NCBI RefSeq assembly: GCF_000239695.1
Contig: NZ_JH470338.1
Span: forward strand, 927,327 to 991,326
Direction of reading: 5' to 3'
DNA: 64,000 bases
DNA from: Actinomyces graevenitzii C83
GTDB taxonomy: Bacteria > Actinomycetota > Actinomycetes > Actinomycetales > Actinomycetaceae
Part shown: in pieces, positions 32,620 through 40,869 of the stretch
How positions within the stretch are numbered: the stretch's first letter is position 1
Layout: every line of letters starts with the position of its first letter
Position numbers and translations under genes: made by a program
The notes under the pieces: generated by a model
Database searches by the model: none
What the model was told of the DNA's origin: nothing
What the model saw: only the letters and a program-made list of their open reading frames with translations

Positions 32620-34479
32620 ATGAGTTCCTCCAGCCCCACCACATTATCGCAGCTGCAATTTGAGGTTTTACGAGCCCTGCTGCACGCAGATAAACCCCTC
32701 ACCCAGCGTGAACTGCACCAGCTCACCGATATCTCCCTGGGCAGCGTCAACTCCACCGTGCGCCAATGCGAAGCCGCCGGTTACATCAGCGAGCGCGCCC
32801 TAACTGAATCCGGTCGCCAAGCCCTAGCCCCCTACAAGGTGGATAACGCCATCATTATGGCGGCGGGCCTATCCCAGCGTTTTGCCCCTATCTCCTATGA
32901 GCGCCCCAAGGGCACCTTACGCGTGCGCGGCCAGGCCCTAATCGACCGCCAAATTGAGCAGCTGCGCGAGGCTGGCATTGACGACATCACGGTAGTGGTG
33001 GGCTACAAGAAAGAGCATTTCTTCTACCTGGCCGCCAAGTACGGGGTCAAAATCGTGGTCAACTCTGACTACGCCACCCGCAACAATAACGGCTCACTGT
33101 GGCTGGTGCGTGAGCAGCTAGCTAACACCTACATTTGCTCCTCGGATGACTACTTCACGGTCAATCCTTTCGAAGACTATGTTTACCAGGCCTACTACTC
33201 GGCCCAGTACGCTCAGGGCCCCACGGCTGAATGGTGCATTACTACCGGCGCTGGTGGACGTATTACTGGCGTTAGCGTAGGCGGCGCCAACGCCTGGTAC
33301 ATGCTTGGCCATGTCTACTTTGACCGGGCTTTTTCAGCTACTTTCCGCCGTATTTTGGAAAGTGTCTACCACCTGCCTGAAACTGCCCCCAAGCTGTGGG
33401 AGTCAATCTACCTAGACCACATTCGTGAACTGAATATGGTTATGCGTCCCTACCCGGAGGGGGTAATTAACGAGTTTGATTCAGTCGATGAGATTCGCTC
33501 CTTTGACCCGATGTTCCTGGAGAATCTCGACTCTGATATTTTCACCAACATCACCTCCACACTGGGCTGCCAGGTTGATGAGATCACCGATTTTTACCCG
33601 CTTAAGCAGGGCATCACTAACCTGTCTTGCCACTTTAGGGTGGGCGATCAGGAGTACGTCTACCGCCACCCGGGTGCGGGCACGGACAAGATCGTGGATC
33701 GCGCCGCTGAGTTTGAGGCCCTAAATTTGGCCCGCGACCTGGGCATTGACCACACCTTCATCACCGGCGACACGGTTAAGGGCTGGAAGATTTCACGTTT
33801 CATTCCCGACGCCGCCAACCTAGACGTTAACGATCCGGCCCAGCTCACCCGGGCTATGGATATGGCCCGCACGCTGCACAGCAGTGACATGCGCCTGTCG
33901 CGCCACTTTGACTTTGTCACCGAGGGCCTAAAGTATGAGGCGATTTTGCGCCAGTTTGGGCCGATTGATGTGCCCGACTATCAGGTGATGCGCGACAAGA
34001 TCATGCGTCTAAAGCGTTTCACTGAGGCCGATGGCTACCAGTTGGTGCCCAGCCACAATGACTTCTTCCCGCTCAACTTCCTGGTTTCTAACGACGCCTC
34101 TAACAATGAAATCGATCTAATCGACTGGGAGTATGCGGGCATGTCAGACCCGGCTGCCGATTTTGGGACCATGGTGGTTTGCGCCAGCTTGAGCCGTGCC
34201 CAGTCCGACGCCGCCTTGGCCGCCTATCTTGAGGCTGAACCCACCGCCGCTCAGCAGCGTCACTTCTACGCCTACGTAGTTTTCGCTGGTTGGTGCTGGT
34301 ACGTGTGGTCTTTGGTTAAGGAGGCTGAAGGCGACGACGTGGGCCAGTGGCTCTACATCTACTACCAGGCCGCCAGCGACAACATTGACTGGGTACTAGC
34401 CGCCTATGAGCAGGCCGCCCAAGCCGAGACCGCTAGTGACGTCGTCGCCACGGCGTACCAAACCAGCGTGAACCGCTAA
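32620..34479 (+). CDS. HTH-LicC-LicA fusion: phosphocholine cytidylyltransferase and choline kinase
   Basis: 619 residues with three parts. Residues ~8-72 form a MarR-like winged helix (TQRELHQLTDISLGSVNSTV). Residues ~76-300 are a nucleotidyltransferase (IIMAAGLSQRFAPISYERPKG, SSDDYF) resembling LicC, which makes CDP-choline. Residues ~315-600 are a LicA-type aminoglycoside-phosphotransferase-fold kinase, with catalytic H479-N-D481, N486 (SHNDFFPLNF) and DFG-like D502 (LIDWEYAG). Together they could turn choline into CDP-choline for surface decoration, and the HTH may couple enzyme state to transcription. Substrates other than choline (ethanolamine, other amino alcohols) are possible. First gene of the lic module; no strong Shine-Dalgarno. 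Confidence 0.85.
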   Translation: MSSSSPTTLSQLQFEVLRALLHADKPLTQRELHQLTDISLGSVNSTVRQCEAAGYISERALTESGRQALAPYKVDNAIIMAAGLSQRFAPISYERPKGTLRVRGQALIDRQIEQLREAGIDDITVVVGYKKEHFFYLAAKYGVKIVVNSDYATRNNNGSLWLVREQLANTYICSSDDYFTVNPFEDYVYQAYYSAQYAQGPTAEWCITTGAGGRITGVSVGGANAWYMLGHVYFDRAFSATFRRILESVYHLPETAPKLWESIYLDHIRELNMVMRPYPEGVINEFDSVDEIRSFDPMFLENLDSDIFTNITSTLGCQVDEITDFYPLKQGITNLSCHFRVGDQEYVYRHPGAGTDKIVDRAAEFEALNLARDLGIDHTFITGDTVKGWKISRFIPDAANLDVNDPAQLTRAMDMARTLHSSDMRLSRHFDFVTEGLKYEAILRQFGPIDVPDYQVMRDKIMRLKRFTEADGYQLVPSHNDFFPLNFLVSNDASNNEIDLIDWEYAGMSDPAADFGTMVVCASLSRAQSDAALAAYLEAEPTAAQQRHFYAYVVFAGWCWYVWSLVKEAEGDDVGQWLYIYYQAASDNIDWVLAAYEQAAQAETASDVVATAYQTSVNR

Positions 34480-34519
34480 AACCAGCGCAAATAATTACGC
34501 AAATAATTAGGAGTAAACC

Positions 34520-35452
34520 ATGCGTTACGGAATTGGTTCAGGAGCCCTGTGGGGCCTAGACACCGTCATTTTAGCTATCGCGCTGGCGCTTAACCCCTTC
34601 GCCACCGACGCCCACGCCTCCCTAGTCTCAGCGGCTTTACACGACGCTATTTGCGCCCTGATCCTGCTGATCTTTATGGCCATGCGCGGGCGCCTAAAGG
34701 ACACTTGGCGGGCAGTGCACACGCGCAGTGGCCGCGCCGTTATGGTGGCCGCGCTGCTGGGCGGGCCTATCGGTATGAGCGGTTACCTGCTGGCTATTGA
34801 CCAGATCGGCGCCGGTTACACCGCCATCATCTCCACCTTCTACCCGGCTTTGGGCACGGCCCTGGCAGTGCTAGTGCTTAAAGAGCGGATGCGTCCGCGT
34901 CAGGTAATCGCCCTGGCCGTAGCTATTGGGGCCATTATTGCCACCAGCTACACCTCCACCAGTGTTTCTGGCTCAGCGCTTTGGGGTGTGCTCGGCGCCC
35001 TGGCGGCAGTGGTCGGCTGGGGCTGTGAAGCCGTGATTTTGGCTTGGGGTATGCGCGACGACGCCGTCGACAATGAGACGGCCCTGCAGATCCGCGAAAC
35101 CACCTCGGGGCTAACCTACCTGGTGCTAGTGGTGCCGTTAGGTGGCGCTTTAAGCAGCACCGGGCAGGCTTTAACCAGCCCCGGCGCGATGGGACTGGTA
35201 GCTTTGGCCGCCGCCGCCGGCACCGCCTCCTACCTGTTCTATTACAAGGCCATTGACCTGCTGGGGGCCGCGCGGGCCATGGCGCTTAACATTTCCTACT
35301 CGGCTTGGGCAGTGCTGTTTGCCTTCCTTTTGCAGTCGATCGTGCCTGCGCCTATCCAAATCGTGCTGTGTGTAGTGATTTTGGTTGGCACCGTACTGGC
35401 GGCTACCGAAAACTGGCGTGAGCTGACTTCTTTCAAGCGTCAAAGCCGCTAG
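34520..35452 (+). CDS. licB: LicB-like EamA/DMT family permease
   Basis: 310 residues, about ten transmembrane helices in two EamA repeats (for example YTAIISTFYPALGTALAVLVL and YLFYYKAIDLLGAARAMALN). In lic loci LicB is the choline importer, and its position between LicC-LicA and LicD strongly suggests the same task. A good Shine-Dalgarno AGGAG (34509-34513) precedes the ATG at 34520. It is separated by 40 bases from the upstream gene and 36 from the downstream one, with no terminator, so one operon. Confidence 0.83.
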   Translation: MRYGIGSGALWGLDTVILAIALALNPFATDAHASLVSAALHDAICALILLIFMAMRGRLKDTWRAVHTRSGRAVMVAALLGGPIGMSGYLLAIDQIGAGYTAIISTFYPALGTALAVLVLKERMRPRQVIALAVAIGAIIATSYTSTSVSGSALWGVLGALAAVVGWGCEAVILAWGMRDDAVDNETALQIRETTSGLTYLVLVVPLGGALSSTGQALTSPGAMGLVALAAAAGTASYLFYYKAIDLLGAARAMALNISYSAWAVLFAFLLQSIVPAPIQIVLCVVILVGTVLAATENWRELTSFKRQSR

Positions 35453-35488
35453 AATCGCTGTATCGCCCACCTGCAAGTTAGGAAACCT

Positions 35489-37369
35489 ATGAGCGACCAG
35501 CAGCTCCTAGACAATATTCACGCCCTGCTGAAAGAAATTTTGGCGGAGTTTGACCGTGTATGCACCAAGCTGGATATTCCTTACGCCGTCTATGGAGGCA
35601 CCGCCATTGGCGCGGTGCGTCACCAGGGCTTTATCCCTTGGGACGACGACGTAGACGTGCTTATGCGGCGCAGTGACTATGAACGCTTCTTAAGCCTGGC
35701 CCCCCAGGTTATAGATGAACGCTTTGCGCTACACAACACGCGCACAGTAGTTAACTTCCCGTTCATGTTCACCAAGATGGTGCTTAAAGACACCCTGCTG
35801 ATTCCTGACTTCGCGGTGGACAGCGACTACCGGATGCCTTTCTTTATCGATGTGCTGCCGGTAGACAATATTCCGGCCGATCCGGTTGCCTTTAAGCGCA
35901 TGTCTAGGGCCTCTTGGCTGTGGGGGCGGCTACTGTTCCTGCACGGCACTGCCAAGCCTTTCCTGCCCGGCATTAGCGGCACTAAAAAACAGCTCATTTA
36001 CACCGCCACCACCGGCGCTAACTGGGCTCTTAAAGCCGCTAAGCTCTCGCCGCAAACCTTGCAGCGGCGTTGGGAAAAAGCTGTACGGGCCTGGGAGCAC
36101 ACCCCCACCACGCGCATGGCTGACTTCACTATGCGCGACCCGGAAAACTGGATTATCACTAACTCTGAGCTGCTGCCTACCGTGCGGGTGCCCTTTGAGG
36201 ACATCACCGTGCAGCTGCCGGCCCAGTATGATGCCTGGCTGCGACGCGGCTACGGCGACTATATGCAATTGCCCCCGCCCGAGGCGCGTATCGGTCACAT
36301 CCCACGCATCGTGGATTTTGGCCCCTACACGGATCTACTGCCTTACCCGCAGGTAACCGGTATTGGTTTAGAGGCCTCCCCTGGTGCGGCTACCAGCCCC
36401 GCAGCTAACGGGCAAGGTAGGCGCAAAGCCGGCGCCGACGTCGGCACTGGGGCCGCTGTCAGCAGCGCTATTGACCCAGATGAGGGCCTGGACCTAGCCA
36501 GTTTGCGCCAGGTACAGCTAGCCACCACCTATGTTCTAGGTGAGCTTGACCGGGTATGCAACCAGCTGGGGCTAAACTACGCGGCCTACGGGGGCACTGC
36601 CATTGGCGCGGTACGTCACCAGGGCTTTATCCCTTGGGACGACGACGCCGACGTGTGCATGGTGCGCGCCGACTACGAAAAGCTACTGGCCCAAGCCCCG
36701 GCCCTACTGGGTGAGGACTTTGAGCTACTCAGCCACCACAGCCACGCCAACTACCCTGGCACTGTGGCCGTACTTGGGCTTAAAGGCACCAAGTTCATCT
36801 CGCAGGCAGCTGCCGGGCGTGACTTTGAGATGCCAATCGGTGTGGACATTTTCCCGCTTGATGCACGCCCAGCCAACCAGCGGGCTTTTAAAGCCCAATG
36901 CGCCCGCACCTGGGTGTGGTCGCGGGCCCTGTACCTGCGCGGTAGTGCCACCGCCTCCACCGGTTTAAGCGGCGGCGTGGATAAGGCCGTGCAACTAGCT
37001 ATGCGCACAGTACACACGGGCCTGAAAACTGCCCGTCTAAGCCAAGCCAAGCTCATTAAGCACTGGGAACGCGCTGCCCGCAGCTACGAAAAACAGGCCG
37101 GGGCCAAGACGTGGCTGGCAGATTTCTCCACCCGCAACCCCCAGCAGTGGTCGCTGCCGGCAGCAGAGCTTAAAAACACGGTTGAGCTGCCTTTTGAGCA
37201 CCTGACCATTAAACTGCCGGCTAACTATGACACTTGGCTTAAGCGCGGTTTTGGTGACTATATGACTCCTCCCCCGCCCCAGCAGCGCGTAGGTCACCGT
37301 CCCTACCGGCTAGAGTTTGGCGGCTGGCACTTTAACGAAGACGGTAGCCACAGCCGGGATCCCCAGTGA
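35489..37369 (+). CDS. Double-domain LicD phosphotransferase
   Basis: 626 residues made of two tandem LicD domains (about 5-290 and 337-620) joined by an Ala/Gly-rich linker (~295-330). LicD enzymes transfer phosphocholine from CDP-choline to surface glycans. Both halves keep the active-site block YGGTAIGAVRHQGFIPWDDD: the WDDD begins at residue 51 in the first half and 383 in the second. Both also end with similar GDYM..PPP..R.GH motifs. The blocks are 56/60 identical in DNA, 996 bp apart, pointing to internal duplication or gene conversion. Two acceptor sites or two substituents are possible. TTAGGA precedes the ATG. GTGA overlap with the flippase gene. Confidence 0.85.
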   Translation: MSDQQLLDNIHALLKEILAEFDRVCTKLDIPYAVYGGTAIGAVRHQGFIPWDDDVDVLMRRSDYERFLSLAPQVIDERFALHNTRTVVNFPFMFTKMVLKDTLLIPDFAVDSDYRMPFFIDVLPVDNIPADPVAFKRMSRASWLWGRLLFLHGTAKPFLPGISGTKKQLIYTATTGANWALKAAKLSPQTLQRRWEKAVRAWEHTPTTRMADFTMRDPENWIITNSELLPTVRVPFEDITVQLPAQYDAWLRRGYGDYMQLPPPEARIGHIPRIVDFGPYTDLLPYPQVTGIGLEASPGAATSPAANGQGRRKAGADVGTGAAVSSAIDPDEGLDLASLRQVQLATTYVLGELDRVCNQLGLNYAAYGGTAIGAVRHQGFIPWDDDADVCMVRADYEKLLAQAPALLGEDFELLSHHSHANYPGTVAVLGLKGTKFISQAAAGRDFEMPIGVDIFPLDARPANQRAFKAQCARTWVWSRALYLRGSATASTGLSGGVDKAVQLAMRTVHTGLKTARLSQAKLIKHWERAARSYEKQAGAKTWLADFSTRNPQQWSLPAAELKNTVELPFEHLTIKLPANYDTWLKRGFGDYMTPPPPQQRVGHRPYRLEFGGWHFNEDGSHSRDPQ

Positions 37370-38589
37370 GCGCTTCGCAGCTTAGCCGCGACTATTTTTG
37401 GAACACCGCCTCCAGCCTGATCAGCTCATTTTCTATTGTGATCATGCTGGCGGTGGTCACCCATAGCGCCGGTGTGGCCGCAGGTGGGGTGTTCTCACTG
37501 GCTATCGCTATTGGTCAACAATGGCAGACCCTGGGCATGTATGAGGTGCGTACCTTCCACGTCACCGATGTGCGTCGCGAGTTTGATTTCCCTATCTACC
37601 TGGCCACACGCATACTCACTGTGGCCGCCATGATCGCCGGTATTGTGGTCTACTCGCTGTTTTCTGGCGGGCTGAGCACCAGCGTAGGGCTGGTTATTGC
37701 GATCGCTTTGCTGCGTGTTTTTGACGCCTACGAGGATGTTTTTTACAGCGAGTTTCAGCGTGAAGGGCGCCTAGATTTAGGGGCGCGCGCCTCATTTTGG
37801 CGTATTTTCACCACCATGGCGGTTTTCTGCCTGCTGGTGGTGCTAACCGATTCACTGTTTATCGCTTCCCTAGTTTCCCTGGTGGTATCAGTGGTGGCGC
37901 TAGTGGTGGCCTTCTACCCCGGCGCACGCGCCAGTTTTGGTATCACCCCCAGCTGGAATTGGGCGGCTATTAAGCGTCTCTTGATTGAATGCGCTCCCCT
38001 GTTTTTGGCGTCATTTACAGCTATGTACCTGTCTAACGCCCCGCGTTATGGCATCAAGTACTTCATGGATTTCACCGCCCAGGGCTACTTCGCGATCATC
38101 TACATGCCGGCGGTGGCTATCAATATGCTTTCTCTGCTGGTGTTTAGGCCGCTACTGACCCGCATGGCCACCTACTGGGTGGAAAATAATTGGAGTGGTT
38201 TTAGCGCTATTGTGCGCCGGGGTCTACTGGCCACAGTGGGGGCTTTCGCCATAGTGGCTTTAGCTACAGTAACTATTGGCGTGCCTATCTTGAATCTTTT
38301 CTTTGGCCAGGACATTTCAGGTTACCGCCTGGAATTGGTGGTACTGGTAGGGGGCGGGGCCCTGAACGCCGCCGCTGTAATTTTGTATTACGCGCTTACC
38401 ACCATGCGCCTGCAGCGGGCTGTATTCTGGGGTTACGCTGCCGCCGCTGTGGTCATTACCGTACTAGTGGTAGTAGCTATCCCACCATTAGGGTTACTAG
38501 GTGCCTCATTAGCCTACCTAGGCGCAATGGCCACCACCGTAATCTGTTTTTGGCTCACTATGCAGCTGCGTCGCCCTAAGGAGAAGTAA
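37366..38589 (+). CDS. Wzx-like polysaccharide flippase
   Basis: 407 residues with about 12 hydrophobic helices. It resembles MOP-superfamily polysaccharide exporters (RDYFWNTASSLISSFSIVIM at the N-terminus, alternating loops, PRYGIKYFMDF mid-protein). It would move lipid-linked oligosaccharide across the membrane. The GTG start overlaps the LicD stop in GTGA. The next gene's ATG directly follows this gene's TAA. Its position suggests that it handles the glycan modified by LicD. No Wzy polymerase is clearly identified beside it. Confidence 0.82.
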   Translation: MSASQLSRDYFWNTASSLISSFSIVIMLAVVTHSAGVAAGGVFSLAIAIGQQWQTLGMYEVRTFHVTDVRREFDFPIYLATRILTVAAMIAGIVVYSLFSGGLSTSVGLVIAIALLRVFDAYEDVFYSEFQREGRLDLGARASFWRIFTTMAVFCLLVVLTDSLFIASLVSLVVSVVALVVAFYPGARASFGITPSWNWAAIKRLLIECAPLFLASFTAMYLSNAPRYGIKYFMDFTAQGYFAIIYMPAVAINMLSLLVFRPLLTRMATYWVENNWSGFSAIVRRGLLATVGAFAIVALATVTIGVPILNLFFGQDISGYRLELVVLVGGGALNAAAVILYYALTTMRLQRAVFWGYAAAAVVITVLVVVAIPPLGLLGASLAYLGAMATTVICFWLTMQLRRPKEK

Positions 38590-39690
38590 ATGCGTTTCGC
38601 AATGGTGTTGAACACCTACCCGCCGCGTTTGGGTGGCGTAGAGATGCACGCATTCAACCTGGCTGATCAGCTCACCCAACTGGGCCATAAGGTGTGGGTG
38701 CTGACTTTGGACTCTGAGCGCTCTATCCGCCAGGACGGTAAAGTGCAGGTGCTTACCGGTATCGGTCATCTGCCTATCGCAGAAGTAATCAGCTACCCCG
38801 CCCTGGGCAGTACCAACGCTATCAGCCGCTTCCTTAAAGCCAAGCAGATCGATGTGGTTTCCACCCACACTCGCTTTTTCCCGATGAGTTTTGTGGGGGC
38901 CCGCGCCGCGCAAAAAGCAGGTCTTCCCTATATTCACACCGAGCACGGCTCCAACTTTGTTAACAACTCCAACCCGATTATTGCTATCGGTTCGCGGGTT
39001 GTGGACCTGAGTTTAGGCCGCTACGTAACCACCCACGCCGCCCAGGTTTTGGGGGTTTCTGAGGCTGCCGCTGATTTTGCTGGTCGCCTAGGTGCTAAAG
39101 ATCCACAGGTGTTCTACAACGCCATCAACCTGCCTGAAACCTCCTATGCTGGCCCGCAGCGCCCCAATCACCTGGTGTTTATTGGCCGCATGGTGGAGGG
39201 TAAAGGTTGGGAAACCTACCTGCGTTGCTTGGCTCAGCTGCGCGACGCAGGCCAGCAGCTAACTGGGCAGATGCTCGGTGATGGCGCTCAGCTGCAGGCG
39301 GCCCGTGACTTGGCGGCTAAGCTCAAGCTCGACGACGTCGTCGACATCCCCGGACGCGTCAGCCCCGCCCAAGTGCGCCAAGCCATTGCGGGAGCTACCC
39401 TAGTGAACCCCACAGTCTTGTCTGAGGGCTTCCAAACCACCTTGCTGGAGGCAATCGCTGAAGGTGGACGGGTAGTTACCTTCCCCGTTCCTGGGGCACA
39501 ACTGCTTGAGGCCCAGGGGGCGCCGGTAAACATCACTAGCGCCCGCACGGTTGACTCCCTTAACAAAGCTGTCACCGCTATGCTGCGTGCCCCTAAGGCT
39601 CCCGCTAGCCGTGAGCTGCTTGAGCAGTGGAGTTGGCCGGTGCGCGCACGCCAGTATCAGCAGATCGCCGCCCGGGTACTGGCTAACTGA
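38590..39690 (+). CDS. Family-4 glycosyltransferase
   Basis: 366 residues, GT-B fold. The N-terminal LGGVEMHAFNLADQLTQLGH is the usual acceptor domain start, and the C-terminal FIGRMVEGKGWETYLRCLAQ plus NPTVLSEGFQTTLLEAIAEGG contains the donor-binding EGFQTTLLEA (Ex7E) pattern. Donor and acceptor unknown. AAGGAG just upstream of the flippase stop serves as ribosome site. Last gene of the lic-flippase operon. The 61-bp gap to the convergent DUF2304 gene contains CTAACTAGCGG twice. Confidence 0.86.
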   Translation: MRFAMVLNTYPPRLGGVEMHAFNLADQLTQLGHKVWVLTLDSERSIRQDGKVQVLTGIGHLPIAEVISYPALGSTNAISRFLKAKQIDVVSTHTRFFPMSFVGARAAQKAGLPYIHTEHGSNFVNNSNPIIAIGSRVVDLSLGRYVTTHAAQVLGVSEAAADFAGRLGAKDPQVFYNAINLPETSYAGPQRPNHLVFIGRMVEGKGWETYLRCLAQLRDAGQQLTGQMLGDGAQLQAARDLAAKLKLDDVVDIPGRVSPAQVRQAIAGATLVNPTVLSEGFQTTLLEAIAEGGRVVTFPVPGAQLLEAQGAPVNITSARTVDSLNKAVTAMLRAPKAPASRELLEQWSWPVRARQYQQIAARVLAN

Positions 39691-39751
39691 GCTTGCTCTG
39701 ATGCGCTAACTAGCGGAGTGCCTGCTCTAACTAGCGGGGCTGGTTTGCCGG

Positions 39752-40132
39752 CTAGCTGAGTGGCTTAGGTGGGCGCTGGTCACGTTCTTGTTTTAGCTGC
39801 TCTACCTCTTGGCGTAGCAGGGCAATTTCTTCAGCTAGACGCCGGCGTTCTTCGTCGTCGTGAGATAAATCAACACTTAAGCGCAGCGATAGCAGCAGTA
39901 GCACCACCCCGGCACCAAAAAATGCCAGGTTCATGGAGGAGAGCACCCCCAGGGCCCGCGACAAGCCGTTTAGCAGGTTGGGGAACACTGAAAACAGCAC
40001 TGAACCAACCGCAATAACAATCCACCAGGTGGAGTAGCGTTCCTTCATACCGTAGTTACGCAGGCGAATAAATACCGTCACAAACACAATGACGCCAAAA
40101 ACAACGCCTAACCAGTAGCTTGACTGATGCAT
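39752..40132 (-). CDS. DUF2304 membrane protein
   Basis: 126 residues with three hydrophobic helices followed by a charged coiled-coil tail (DDEERRRLAEEIALLRQEVE). DUF2304 proteins typically accompany a polyprenyl-phosphate family-2 glycosyltransferase, as here, and are thought to assist it or move its product. The ATG overlaps the upstream TAA by one base (TAATG), so the two proteins are coupled. Exact function unknown. Confidence 0.87.
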   Translation of the reverse strand: MHQSSYWLGVVFGVIVFVTVFIRLRNYGMKERYSTWWIVIAVGSVLFSVFPNLLNGLSRALGVLSSMNLAFFGAGVVLLLLSLRLSVDLSHDDEERRRLAEEIALLRQEVEQLKQERDQRPPKPLS

Positions 40133-40854
40133 TATGCCTCCTCAGCGCTAGCCTTGGTTTGGGTTAGGGCCACACCCAAGGCCAAAATAGCGCGCAGCAA
40201 GAACTTGGCGGCTGCCAGGGGGTTCTGGGAGGGTTCTCCCCCGGCGCGTGGACGCATCTGTACCGGCACCTGGGTGACTTTTAGGCCTGAGCGAGCCGCA
40301 ATAACCAGGGCTTCTACTGTGTCGCCTAGATATTCCGCCGGGTAGTTAGCTGCAAACAGTTTAATTGCGCGTTTATCGCAGAGTTTAAAGCCACTAGTGG
40401 TATCAGTAAGGCGGGTGTGAGTTACTCGTGAAAGCACCACTGAAAGCAGCTTCATGGCCCAGGCACGCGGGCCGCGTACCTTGTAGTTACCCTTGCCAGC
40501 AAAGCGAGCCCCAATCACCACATTGGCGCCGCTTTGGGTAGCTGCCTGTAGCAGCTGGGGAATATCAGCGGGGTTATGTTGGCCGTCGGCGTCAAGCTGC
40601 AGGGCATAGTCATAGCCGTGGCGGTGAGCGTACAGGTAGCCGGCGCGCATAGCTCCGCCCACCCCCAGGTTGTAGGGCAGTTCTAGCACTTTAGCGCCAT
40701 GGTCGCGGGCCACTTGGGCGGTGGCATCAGTGGAGCCGTCAGAGACCACCAACACCTGAGCGTCAGGGTAGAAACCGGTAAGCTCTTCAAGCACTGAGCC
40801 AATAACCTCAGCCTCATTCCAGGCCGGGATAATAATCAGCAAAGAGTTAAGCAC
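40132..40854 (-). CDS. Polyprenyl-phosphate family-2 glycosyltransferase (DPM1-like)
   Basis: 240 residues, GT-A fold. IIIPAWNEAEVIGSVLEEL, VSDGSTDAT and the metal-binding LQLDADGQHNP are diagnostic of dolichol/undecaprenyl-phosphate sugar transferases. It would charge a lipid carrier with a sugar for extracytoplasmic GT-C enzymes, fitting the adjacent DUF2142 protein. The start is GTG at 40854 with AAGGA five bases upstream. No C-terminal membrane helices, so DUF2304 may provide the membrane link. Confidence 0.88.
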   Translation of the reverse strand: MLNSLLIIIPAWNEAEVIGSVLEELTGFYPDAQVLVVSDGSTDATAQVARDHGAKVLELPYNLGVGGAMRAGYLYAHRHGYDYALQLDADGQHNPADIPQLLQAATQSGANVVIGARFAGKGNYKVRGPRAWAMKLLSVVLSRVTHTRLTDTTSGFKLCDKRAIKLFAANYPAEYLGDTVEALVIAARSGLKVTQVPVQMRPRAGGEPSQNPLAAAKFLLRAILALGVALTQTKASAEEA

Positions 40855-40869
40855 TGATTTCCTTAAATT

